This document shows positions 4,893 to 11,499 of a DNA stretch of 11,499 nt, in pieces. The DNA comes from RGIG8767 sp964531805 (lineage in GTDB: Bacteria; Bacillota; Clostridia; Lachnospirales; Lachnospiraceae), in NCBI GenBank assembly GCA_964531805.1, contig CAZHGE010000086.1:1-11499 (forward strand). Reading direction: 5' to 3'. A program made the position numbers and the translations under genes. The first letter of the stretch is position 1. Each line of letters opens with the position of its first letter. Below the pieces are notes generated by a model. That model saw nothing but the letters and a program-made list of their open reading frames with translations. It had not been told where the DNA came from and made no database searches.

Positions 4893-7352
4893 ATGACAAA
4901 GCAGGAATGGAAAGAACTGGTCAGTGATAAGATTGTATATTTAGATGGCGCCATGGGCTCTAATTTAATTAAGAGAGGAATGCCTCAGGGAGTCTGTCCG
5001 GAAAAATGGATTATTGAAAACAAAGATATTGTAGTCGGTCTTCAGAAGGAATATGTAGAAGCAGGAACAAATATTTTGTATGCCCCCACTTTTACAGCAA
5101 ACAGACCAAAGTTACAGGAGTATGGATTAGAGGATCAGTTAGTAGAGATCAATAAGCAGTTGGTGGCAGTTTCCAAGGAAGCGGCAGCTGGTAAGGCTTT
5201 GGTAGCCGGTGATATTACCATGACAGGTGTACAGTTAAAACCAATGGGACCTATGGATTTTGAAGAACTGGTTACTATCTATAAAGAACAGGCAGAGGCT
5301 TTAATAGAAGGCGGCGTGGATCTGTTTGTTGTAGAGACTATGATGAGTCTTCAGGAGACAAGAGCAGCAATCATTGCTATTAAAGAAGTCTGTAACCTTC
5401 CTATATTAGCTACCATGACCTTTGAAAAGGATGGAAGATGTTTATTTGGAACGGATGCGCGTACCGCAGCGGTGGTATTAGCTTCCCTTGGAGTGGACGG
5501 TGTTGGTGCCAATTGTTCTACAGGACCAGTACATATGGCAGAGGTCATTAAAGCAATGGCTTCTGTAACCAATATTCCGATTATTGCAAAACCAAATGCA
5601 GGTATCCCTCGCTTGAATGAAGCAGGTGAAACCGTTTATGATAATACACCTGAGAATTTTGCAAAGGAAATGGAAGTGTTAGTCAAAGCAGGTGCCACTG
5701 TTCTAGGGGGATGCTGCGGAACAAGTCCAGAATATATTAAGGCATTATATACATGTGATTATAAACCGGAAGCAAAAGCTGAACTGCCAAAACTACATTA
5801 TCTGGCAAGTGAACGTAAGACATTAGCTTTTGGATTGGATGATGCTTTCTTTGTCATTGGGGAGCGTATTAATCCAACTGGTAAAAAGAAATTACAGGAA
5901 GAATTGCGTGCCGGAAATATGGAACGAGTCTTTTCTTTTGCAGAAGAGCAGGAAGAGAATGGCGCACGTGTTTTAGATGTGAATTTTGGCATGAGTGGTA
6001 TCGACGAGAAAGCCATGATGTGTCAGGCAATTGATAAATTGCAGGAAGTGACAAACCTTCCGTTGTGTATTGATACCAGCCATGTGGATGTCATGGAAGC
6101 TGCATTACGCAGATATCCGGGAAGAGCATTGATTAATTCCATTTCCATGGAAACAGAAAAAGTAAATCAATTGTTACCAATTGCTAAGAAATATGGTGCA
6201 ATGTTTATTTTACTTCCATTGTCTGATAAAGGACTGCCGGAAAGTTTAGAAGAGAAGATTTCGCTAATTGAGGCTTTATTAGAAAAAGCGACAGTTTTAG
6301 GTTTTACAAAAGAAGATATCGTAGTAGATGGATTGGTAACTACTGTTGGAGCCAATAAGAATGCTGGTGTCGAGACTTTAGAAACAATCCGTTACTGTAA
6401 AGCAAATGGACTGGCAACAACCTGCGGATTGTCCAATATCTCTTTTGGCCTTCCAGAAAGAAGTTATATCAATGCAGCATTTTTAGCGATGATGATTGAT
6501 GCTGGGCTTACCATGGCGATTGCGAATCCAAATCAGATGCTGCTTATGAATACTGCTTTGTCCTGCAATCTTTTATTAAATCGTAAAGATGCAGACATTA
6601 CCTATATTGAGCATATGAACCGTTTGCAGGAAGAAGGGCTTTTAACTCCTGCACAGACTGTCGTCAAGAAAGCAGAAGTTTCTGAAAAAAAAGCAGAGGA
6701 GAGCAATCTGCCAGAGCATACAGCGAAATTAAAAACGGCTTTGTTAAAAGGTAAAAGAGAAAAGATGAAGTCCATTACTCAGGAATGTCTTGAGAAAGGA
6801 GAAGAGGCTTCTTATCTGTTAAATCAGATATTGATTCCAGGCATCAATGAAGTGGGTGATTTATTTGAAAAAGGAAAATATTTCCTACCGCAGTTGATTG
6901 CTAGTGCAGAAGCAATGAAAGAAGCAATTGAAATTTTAGAGCCTATTTTACAAAGCGGAAATGATGACCGTATCATGCCGACTATTGTCATTGCTACGGT
7001 TGCTGGAGATATCCATGATATTGGAAAAAATTTAGTGGCACTTATGTTAAAGAATTATGGTTTTCATGTGATAGACCTTGGAAAGGATGTTCCGAGCGAG
7101 GTAATCATAGATACGGCTATGAAAGAAAATGCACAGATTATTGCATTGTCAGCTCTTATGACTACCACGATGAAGGAAATGGACACGATAGTTAAACTGG
7201 CAAAAGAAAAACAAGTAAAGGCTAAGATTATTATTGGCGGTGCCGTTATCACACAGGATTATTGTGATGAGATTCAAGCAGATGGCTATTCTAAGGATGC
7301 TGCTGGAGCCGTCAAATGTGCAGAACGATTATTAGGTCTGAGTAATTTATAA
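4893..7352 (+). CDS. metH: Cobalamin-dependent methionine synthase, short form without reactivation domain
   Basis: The enzyme transfers a methyl group from 5-methyltetrahydrofolate through cobalamin to homocysteine, giving methionine in the cytoplasm. Three modules appear in order in 819 residues. The homocysteine-binding barrel (about 1-290) has zinc ligands Cys208, Cys274 and Cys275 (GGCCGTSPEYI). The pterin-binding barrel (about 315-570) has GERINPTG at 323-330 and later LDVNFGMSG. The B12 cap and Rossmann module (about 620-819) has DIHDIG at 706-711, where His708 is the expected lower axial cobalt ligand. The C-terminal SAM-dependent reactivation domain of the roughly 1,200-residue E. 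coli enzyme is absent, as in other clostridial and Thermotoga forms. A separate reactivation protein is then expected elsewhere. The ribosome binding site is weak: GAAAGG at 4874 is far from the ATG. A corrinoid methyltransferase with another methyl donor is less likely because of the paired Hcy and pterin domains. Confidence 0.9.
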   Translation: MTKQEWKELVSDKIVYLDGAMGSNLIKRGMPQGVCPEKWIIENKDIVVGLQKEYVEAGTNILYAPTFTANRPKLQEYGLEDQLVEINKQLVAVSKEAAAGKALVAGDITMTGVQLKPMGPMDFEELVTIYKEQAEALIEGGVDLFVVETMMSLQETRAAIIAIKEVCNLPILATMTFEKDGRCLFGTDARTAAVVLASLGVDGVGANCSTGPVHMAEVIKAMASVTNIPIIAKPNAGIPRLNEAGETVYDNTPENFAKEMEVLVKAGATVLGGCCGTSPEYIKALYTCDYKPEAKAELPKLHYLASERKTLAFGLDDAFFVIGERINPTGKKKLQEELRAGNMERVFSFAEEQEENGARVLDVNFGMSGIDEKAMMCQAIDKLQEVTNLPLCIDTSHVDVMEAALRRYPGRALINSISMETEKVNQLLPIAKKYGAMFILLPLSDKGLPESLEEKISLIEALLEKATVLGFTKEDIVVDGLVTTVGANKNAGVETLETIRYCKANGLATTCGLSNISFGLPERSYINAAFLAMMIDAGLTMAIANPNQMLLMNTALSCNLLLNRKDADITYIEHMNRLQEEGLLTPAQTVVKKAEVSEKKAEESNLPEHTAKLKTALLKGKREKMKSITQECLEKGEEASYLLNQILIPGINEVGDLFEKGKYFLPQLIASAEAMKEAIEILEPILQSGNDDRIMPTIVIATVAGDIHDIGKNLVALMLKNYGFHVIDLGKDVPSEVIIDTAMKENAQIIALSALMTTTMKEMDTIVKLAKEKQVKAKIIIGGAVITQDYCDEIQADGYSKDAAGAVKCAERLLGLSNL

Positions 7353-7365
7353 CAAAGGAGAAAGT

Positions 7366-7743
7366 ATGGAACAGGATAAATTGTTAGAACTTTTAGAAGA
7401 TATGAAAAAGAGCAGCCAGAAGAATCTTATGTATCAGAGAATTTCTACCATTTTGATACTTGTCTTTGTTTTGGCAGTTTTAGCCTTGGTTCCAACTGCT
7501 TTTTCAACCTTAAATTCAGCAAAAACAGCATTGGATCATATGGATGAAGCAATCACAGAAATGGAAACAGCTTTAGAATCCGTAGAAGATTTGGCGGATG
7601 ATGCTGAAACTGCTATTACCAGTGCAGAAACTGCATTAGAGACAATAGGCGATATTGACATAGAGACGTTAAACGAAGCAATCACAGATTTGAGTGATGT
7701 GGTAGAGCCCATGTCTGAATTTTTTGGAATGTTTAAAAAATAA
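7366..7743 (+). CDS. Small membrane protein with acidic coiled-coil tail, unknown function
   Basis: This 125-residue protein has a charged N-terminus, one transmembrane helix at about residues 27-48 (ISTILILVFVLAVLALV), and a long acidic helical tail, probably outside the cell. The tail contains an imperfect internal repeat: AITEMETALE at 62-71 and AITSAETALE at 83-92, 21 residues apart, then AITD at 105-108. A period near 21 equals three heptads, so a coiled coil is likely. It ends in FFGMFKK. I recognise no family. The start at 7366 is supported by AAAGGAG at 7354-7360. The gene starts 13 bp after the metH-like stop and lies 50 bp before ilvB, so it is probably cotranscribed with both. No metabolic role can be read from the sequence. 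Confidence 0.8.
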   Translation: MEQDKLLELLEDMKKSSQKNLMYQRISTILILVFVLAVLALVPTAFSTLNSAKTALDHMDEAITEMETALESVEDLADDAETAITSAETALETIGDIDIETLNEAITDLSDVVEPMSEFFGMFKK

Positions 7744-7793
7744 GAGAGTAAGAAGTGAAAAGATAGATACAGGAAGATGGAGGATTATAATTT

Positions 7794-9407
7794 ATGAACG
7801 GTGCTGATATTATGGTAAAATGCATGGAAGCAGAAGGCATTACAAATGTATTTGGATATCCGGGGGTGGCAATCTGCCCATTTTATAACAGTATTTTAGA
7901 GTCTGATGTACGTACAATTTTGATTCGTACAGAGCAGAATGCTGCGCATGCTGCGAGCGGATATGCAAGAACGGACAATAAACCGGGCGTTTGTGCCGTT
8001 ACATCCGGCCCTGGTGCCACAAACCTGATTACAGGTATTGCAACTGCTTTTGCAGACAGCATTCCTTTAGTATGTATTACAGGACAGGTTAATTCGGAAT
8101 TATTAGGAAGTGATGTTTTTCAGGAAGCAGATATTACAGGAGCTTGTGAGTCCTTTGTAAAATATTCCTATTTAGTAAAGGATGCCAATGACATCCCACG
8201 TATTTTTAAAGAAGCTTTTCATATTGCAAATACCGGACGAAAAGGTCCTGTTTTGATTGATGTGCCAATTGATGTACAGAATCAGGTGGTAAAAAACTTT
8301 AAATATCCAGAAGAAATCAGTATGCGTACTTATAAGCCAACTGTAAAAGGTCATGCTGTTCAGATTGCTAAAGTTGTAAAGGAATTAGAAAAAGCAGATC
8401 GACCGATTATTTGTGCAGGTGGTGGTGTGCTTCTTAGTAATGCGAAAGAGGAACTTCGTGCATTTGCTGAAAAGCACAAGATCCCAGTTGTAACGACCAT
8501 GATGGGTATTGGGGTTCTGCCAACCGATCATTCGTTAAATTATGGTATGGTGGGTAATAATGGTAAGCCTTATGCGAACCGTGCTATGAATGAATCCGAT
8601 CTTTTGATAATGGTAGGTGCCCGCGTGGCAGACCGTGCTGTGAATCAGCCGGATTTGATTACAAGAAATAAAGTATTGGTACATATTGACGTGGACCCGG
8701 CTGAGATTGGTAAAAATGCTGGACCAACCATTCCACTTGTAGGTGATGCAAAAGCAATTTTTGCTGACTTTGCAGAAAATGATTTTGCCTGTGAACATGA
8801 AGCATGGTTACAGACATTAGAAGAATATAAACAATCAATGGCTGTAAAACGCAATCCAAATCCGGACTATGTGGACCCGGCTGAATTCCTTCGTAAATTG
8901 ACAAATAGAATGCAGGATGATGCGGTGTATGTAGCGGACGTTGGACAGAATCAGATTTGGTCTTGTGCATATGCCAAGGTGAAGAATGGAACCTTTATGA
9001 CTTCCGGTGGTATGGGAACGATGGGGTACTCTATTCCAGCAGCTATGGGAGCAAAATTAGCTCACCCTGAGAAACAAGTTGTAGCTGTATGTGGCGATGG
9101 TTCTTTCCAAATGTCCATGATGGAGTTAGGTACTATGCGCCAGCATGATGTACCGGTTAAAATTATTGTTATGTGTAATCATTATCTTGGTATGGTTCGT
9201 CAGTATCAGCATTTTACCTATAAGGATAATTATTCAGTGGTAGACTTAACGGGCAGCCCGGACCTTTCTAAACTGGCAACTGCTTATAATATGCCATTTA
9301 TCCGTGTGGAAAATATGTCTCAGGCAGATGAAGCTATTGAGAAGTTTTTAGCAAATGATGAGTCCTATCTGATGGAGATTATGATTGATCCGATGGATCT
9401 TGTATAA
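7794..9407 (+). CDS. ilvB: Acetolactate (acetohydroxyacid) synthase large subunit
   Basis: This ThDP-dependent enzyme condenses two pyruvates to acetolactate, or pyruvate with 2-ketobutyrate to acetohydroxybutyrate, the first common step of branched-chain amino acid synthesis. The N-terminal Pyr domain holds catalytic Glu47 (RTEQNAAHAASGYAR). A central FAD/DHAP-like domain follows, and the C-terminal PP domain has GDGS at 434-437 and Asn462 for ThDP-Mg binding. At 537 residues it is somewhat shorter than the usual 550-590. The conserved tryptophan after LGMVRQ is tyrosine (Tyr471), and the central GAR.DDR motif reads GARVADRAV. It is therefore a divergent clade member. An ACT-type small subunit starts 15 bp downstream, which favours the biosynthetic enzyme over stand-alone catabolic AlsS. 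TGGAGGA at 7778-7784 supports the ATG at 7794. Other ThDP decarboxylases are possible but less likely in this context. Confidence 0.87.
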   Translation: MNGADIMVKCMEAEGITNVFGYPGVAICPFYNSILESDVRTILIRTEQNAAHAASGYARTDNKPGVCAVTSGPGATNLITGIATAFADSIPLVCITGQVNSELLGSDVFQEADITGACESFVKYSYLVKDANDIPRIFKEAFHIANTGRKGPVLIDVPIDVQNQVVKNFKYPEEISMRTYKPTVKGHAVQIAKVVKELEKADRPIICAGGGVLLSNAKEELRAFAEKHKIPVVTTMMGIGVLPTDHSLNYGMVGNNGKPYANRAMNESDLLIMVGARVADRAVNQPDLITRNKVLVHIDVDPAEIGKNAGPTIPLVGDAKAIFADFAENDFACEHEAWLQTLEEYKQSMAVKRNPNPDYVDPAEFLRKLTNRMQDDAVYVADVGQNQIWSCAYAKVKNGTFMTSGGMGTMGYSIPAAMGAKLAHPEKQVVAVCGDGSFQMSMMELGTMRQHDVPVKIIVMCNHYLGMVRQYQHFTYKDNYSVVDLTGSPDLSKLATAYNMPFIRVENMSQADEAIEKFLANDESYLMEIMIDPMDLV

Positions 9408-9422
9408 AAAGGAGATTGTTAT

Positions 9423-9908
9423 ATGAAGAAAATATATTCCGTTCTGGTAGAAAACCGTTCCGGTGTTCTGTGTAAGGTTGCAGGACTTTTCTCCAGAAGA
9501 TGTTTTAATATTGACAGTATCGCAGTAGGGGAAACGGATGATCCTGAAGTTTCCTGCATGACCATTGTAAGTTCGGGTAATCAGAATACAATGGAACAGA
9601 TTGAAAAACAGTTAAATAAGAAACTGGACGTTATTAAGGTTAAGACTTTTAGTGAAGAAAAGAGTATCAGCCGTGAATTAATGCTTATTAAGATTAAGTA
9701 CAATAAGGGCAACCGCCGTGATGTTATGGATATTTGTACATTGATGGATGCTAAAATTGTAGATACTTCCAAAACACATATGATTATTCAGGTATGCGAT
9801 GTACCGGAACGTACTGCTTCCTTTATCAAAATGCTGCAGGGAATCAGTATAGTAGAAGTAGCTCGCACAGGAACCCTTGCTCTTCAGAAATGTATGGAGT
9901 CGGAATAA
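9423..9908 (+). CDS. ilvN: Acetolactate synthase small (regulatory) subunit, first copy
   Basis: The regulatory partner of the large subunit stimulates it and usually confers valine inhibition. Its 161 residues comprise an N-terminal ACT domain (about 1-75) and the C-terminal ALS small-subunit domain. Compared with E. coli IlvH from memory, the valine-site residues Asn11, Gly14 and Asn29 are kept at the same numbers (LVENRSGVL; SRRCFNID). Gly27 and Tyr28 of the usual RRGYNIES are Cys and Phe. The C-terminus stops at ARTGTLALQKCMESE and lacks the common GL.RG ending. AAAGGAG at 9408-9414 is ideally placed for the ATG at 9423, and the gene follows ilvB by 15 bp, so the pair is clearly cotranscribed. 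A second, more canonical paralogue follows. Whether this copy still senses valine is uncertain. Confidence 0.87.
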   Translation: MKKIYSVLVENRSGVLCKVAGLFSRRCFNIDSIAVGETDDPEVSCMTIVSSGNQNTMEQIEKQLNKKLDVIKVKTFSEEKSISRELMLIKIKYNKGNRRDVMDICTLMDAKIVDTSKTHMIIQVCDVPERTASFIKMLQGISIVEVARTGTLALQKCMESE

Positions 9909-9982
9909 GAGATATATTATAGATATGGCAAGTTGATTGTCTATAACATATGGTTATGGGTGCTATGCAATACTATCATACG

Positions 9983-10011
9983 TTGACAAGTATCTTTTTC
10001 GTTGATAAAAT
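9983..10011 (+). promoter_or_regulatory. Near-consensus promoter for the second small-subunit gene and ilvC
   Basis: TTGACA at 9983-9988 matches the consensus exactly. After 17 nt comes TAAAAT at 10006-10011. It lies in the 158-bp gap between the two small-subunit genes and has no T-box or other long leader. It would start a separate ilvN2-ilvC transcript near 10018, independent of read-through from ilvB. Confidence 0.75.
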
Positions 10012-10093
10012 GAGCCTTAGTAAGTCAAATATGTGTTGGACATGATGGAATATCTTCCTATGGTGTTTGGCGCGGAAAGGCATGAGTATTAGA

Positions 10094-10600
10094 ATGAATA
10101 AAAAAGTATTTCAGATTTTAGTTGAGAACTCATCCGGTGTTTTAAGCCGTATTTCAGGTTTATTCTCCAGACGTGGATACAATATCGAAAGTATTACAGC
10201 TGGTGAGACAGCAGAGCCGGGAATTACCCGTATTACTATTGTAGCAAGTGGTGATGATGAGATCTTAGAGCAGATTGAGAAGCAGGTAGCAAAGTTGGTT
10301 GATGTTTTGGACATCCGTGAACTGGAAGCTGGCAACAGTGTATTCCGTGAACTTGCTCTGATCAAAGTAAAAGTAGCAGCAAATGACAGACAGGGAATCT
10401 TATCCATGGCAGATATTTTCCGTGCAAATGTAGTCGATGTTGCACAGGATGCCCTTACAATCGAGTTAACAGGTAGTGTGGATAAGATTGAAGCATTCTT
10501 AAAGTTATTGGATGGCTATGAGATCTTGGAGCTTGCAAGAACGGGTGTCGCAGGTCTTTGCCGCGGTACGCAGGACGTTGTTTATATTAAGGCGGAATAA
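10094..10600 (+). CDS. ilvN: Acetolactate synthase small (regulatory) subunit, second copy
   Basis: From the ATG at 10094 this gives 168 residues with the canonical layout: ACT domain with LVENSSGVLSRISGLFSRRG, then YNIESITAGE, and a C-terminal domain ending in ARTGVAGLCRG plus a short VVYIKAE tail. Valine-site residues Asn12, Gly15 and Asn30 are intact, so feedback inhibition is expected. It is closer to the family consensus than the copy just upstream and clearly a paralogue of it. Start choice is uncertain. TTG at 10067 and ATG at 10082 are in frame, but the only ribosome-binding-like sequence (GGAAAGG, 10074-10080) lies 1 nt before ATG 10082 and 13 nt before ATG 10094. Alignment with the first copy (MKKIYSVLVEN / MNKKVFQILVEN) favours 10094. 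It has its own promoter and precedes ilvC by 58 bp, probably in the same transcript. Confidence 0.87.
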   Translation: MNKKVFQILVENSSGVLSRISGLFSRRGYNIESITAGETAEPGITRITIVASGDDEILEQIEKQVAKLVDVLDIRELEAGNSVFRELALIKVKVAANDRQGILSMADIFRANVVDVAQDALTIELTGSVDKIEAFLKLLDGYEILELARTGVAGLCRGTQDVVYIKAE

Positions 10601-10642
10601 TATTTTTTCCAAATTATGTAATATACATATGATTTATTTATG

Positions 10643-10649
10643 AAAGGAG
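10643..10649 (+). promoter_or_regulatory. Strong ribosome binding site of ilvC
   Basis: AAAGGAG lies 9 nt before the ATG at 10659. An out-of-frame ATG at 10652 is only 2 nt away from it and leads to a stop after five codons, so 10659 is the start. Confidence 0.75.
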
Positions 10650-10658
10650 TCATGAAAA

Positions 10659-11499
10659 ATGGCAAATAAAATTTATTATCAGGAAGACTGTAATTTATCA
10701 ATGTTAGAAGGAAAGACAATTGCAGTCATCGGCTATGGCTCACAGGGTCATGCACACGCATTAAACGCAAAGGAATCCGGATGCCACGTTATTATCGGTC
10801 TTTATGAAGGTTCTAAATCATGGGACAAAGCAGTAGCACAGGGATTTGAAGTATACACAGCTGCAGAAGCTGCTAAGAAAGCAGACGTTATCATGATCCT
10901 CATCAACGATGAGAAACAGGCTGCTATGTACAAAAAAGATATCGAGCCAAACCTTGAAGAAGGTAACATGTTAATGTTCGCTCATGGTTTTGCAATTCAC
11001 TTTAACCAGATCATCCCTCCAAAGAACGTTGACGTTACTATGATCGCTCCTAAGGGACCTGGACACACAGTAAGAAGCGAATACCAGGCTGGTAAAGGTG
11101 TTCCTTGTTTAGTAGCTGTACATCAGGATGCTTCTGGTAAGGCTTTAGAAAAAGCATTAGCTTACGCTTTAGCAATCGGTGGAGCAAGAGCAGGTGTTCT
11201 TGAAACAACATTCCGTACAGAAACAGAAACAGACTTATTCGGTGAGCAGGCAGTTCTTTGTGGTGGTGTTTGTGCATTAATGCAGGCTGGTTATGAAACA
11301 TTAACAGAAGCAGGATATGATCCAAGAAATGCTTACTTTGAATGTATCCACGAAATGAAACTGATTGTAGACTTAATCTACCAGTCAGGTTTCGAAGGAA
11401 TGAGATATTCTATTTCTAATACAGCTGAATACGGTGATTATATCACAGGACCTAAGATCATCACAGAAGATACAAAGAAAGCAATGAAGAAAGTTCTTT
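10659..11499 (+). CDS. ilvC: Ketol-acid reductoisomerase, 3'-partial
   Basis: The enzyme rearranges and reduces acetolactate or acetohydroxybutyrate to the dihydroxy acid, the second step of valine/isoleucine synthesis, using NAD(P)H and Mg. The window holds 280 of roughly 340 codons and runs off the right edge. The Rossmann motif GYGSQGHAHALN starts at 25. The cofactor loop at 47-57 (GLYEGSKSWDK) keeps the two serines and lysine that usually bind the NADPH phosphate. Active-site residues are present: His109, Lys132 (APKGPGH), Mg ligands Asp192 and Glu196 (ETDLFGEQ), Glu228 and Glu232 (ECIHE), and Ser253. This is class I. Codon choice shifts sharply from ilvB toward AAC, ATC, TTC and TAC, as expected for a highly expressed gene. 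It lies 58 bp after the second small subunit with no clear promoter of its own. Confidence 0.96.
   Translation, partial: MANKIYYQEDCNLSMLEGKTIAVIGYGSQGHAHALNAKESGCHVIIGLYEGSKSWDKAVAQGFEVYTAAEAAKKADVIMILINDEKQAAMYKKDIEPNLEEGNMLMFAHGFAIHFNQIIPPKNVDVTMIAPKGPGHTVRSEYQAGKGVPCLVAVHQDASGKALEKALAYALAIGGARAGVLETTFRTETETDLFGEQAVLCGGVCALMQAGYETLTEAGYDPRNAYFECIHEMKLIVDLIYQSGFEGMRYSISNTAEYGDYITGPKIITEDTKKAMKKVL

Noticed and set aside
8535..8970. Overlapping minus-strand reading frames inside ilvB
   Set aside because: They are shadows of a well-supported enzyme gene, without start signals or domain features.
9909..10066. T-box riboswitch or attenuator ahead of the second ilv unit
   Set aside because: No T-box core sequence, no terminator hairpin and no leader peptide rich in Ile, Leu or Val. 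The best inverted repeat (9943-9957) has only 5 bp and no T tract.
10067..10093. TTG start giving nine extra N-terminal residues on the second small subunit
   Set aside because: No ribosome binding site precedes it and the extension has no counterpart in the first copy, so ATG 10094 (or 10082) is preferred.
10652..10669. Five-codon upstream reading frame at the ilvC start
   Set aside because: Its ATG is only 2 nt from the Shine-Dalgarno sequence, which is better spaced for ATG 10659. It is most likely chance.

Overview
The window looks like chromosome of a low-GC Clostridia, most likely a Lachnospiraceae-type gut Firmicute. The grounds are AT-rich sequence, strong AGGAG-type ribosome binding sites, a short three-domain MetH, and ilv genes of clostridial character. 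This is inference from protein style; no marker gene is present.

Region 1 (1-1205) is the late end of a prophage. It holds the 3' part of a beta-rich tail or tail-tip protein, then a small single-TM holin-like protein (BhlA/UviB type), then a strong terminator. No endolysin follows the holin. Region 2 (1206-1784) has no intact gene. It carries a 36-codon 3' gene fragment resembling the C-terminus of the GGGtGRT protein family, which may mark the phage/host junction (attR). A terminator follows, then a run of further hairpins leading into the next gene.

Region 3 (1785-4142) encodes a large MalT-like regulator (STAND-type ATPase, helical repeats, C-terminal LuxR HTH) with a GTG start. No obvious target operon lies beside it. 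A bidirectional terminator separates it from region 4, a short lipoprotein gene on the minus strand (4232-4729). The lipoprotein is transcribed divergently from the metabolic block, and both divergent promoters can be proposed from sequence.

Region 5 (4893-11499) is amino-acid metabolism, all on the plus strand: a cobalamin-dependent methionine synthase lacking the reactivation domain; a small membrane protein with a coiled-coil tail; an acetolactate synthase large subunit; a first small (ACT) subunit; a second, paralogous small subunit preceded by a near-consensus promoter; and ketol-acid reductoisomerase, cut by the window end. IlvB with the small subunits makes acetolactate or acetohydroxybutyrate, which IlvC reduces and isomerises toward valine, leucine and isoleucine. 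The internal promoter suggests two transcription units: metH-membrane protein-ilvB-ilvN1, and ilvN2-ilvC.

I found no clear new defence or mobile system. The points most worth checking are the prophage junction inside a gene 3' end, the duplicated regulatory subunit with its own promoter, the Trp-to-Tyr change at the substrate-selectivity site of the acetolactate synthase, and the hairpin cluster upstream of the regulator.
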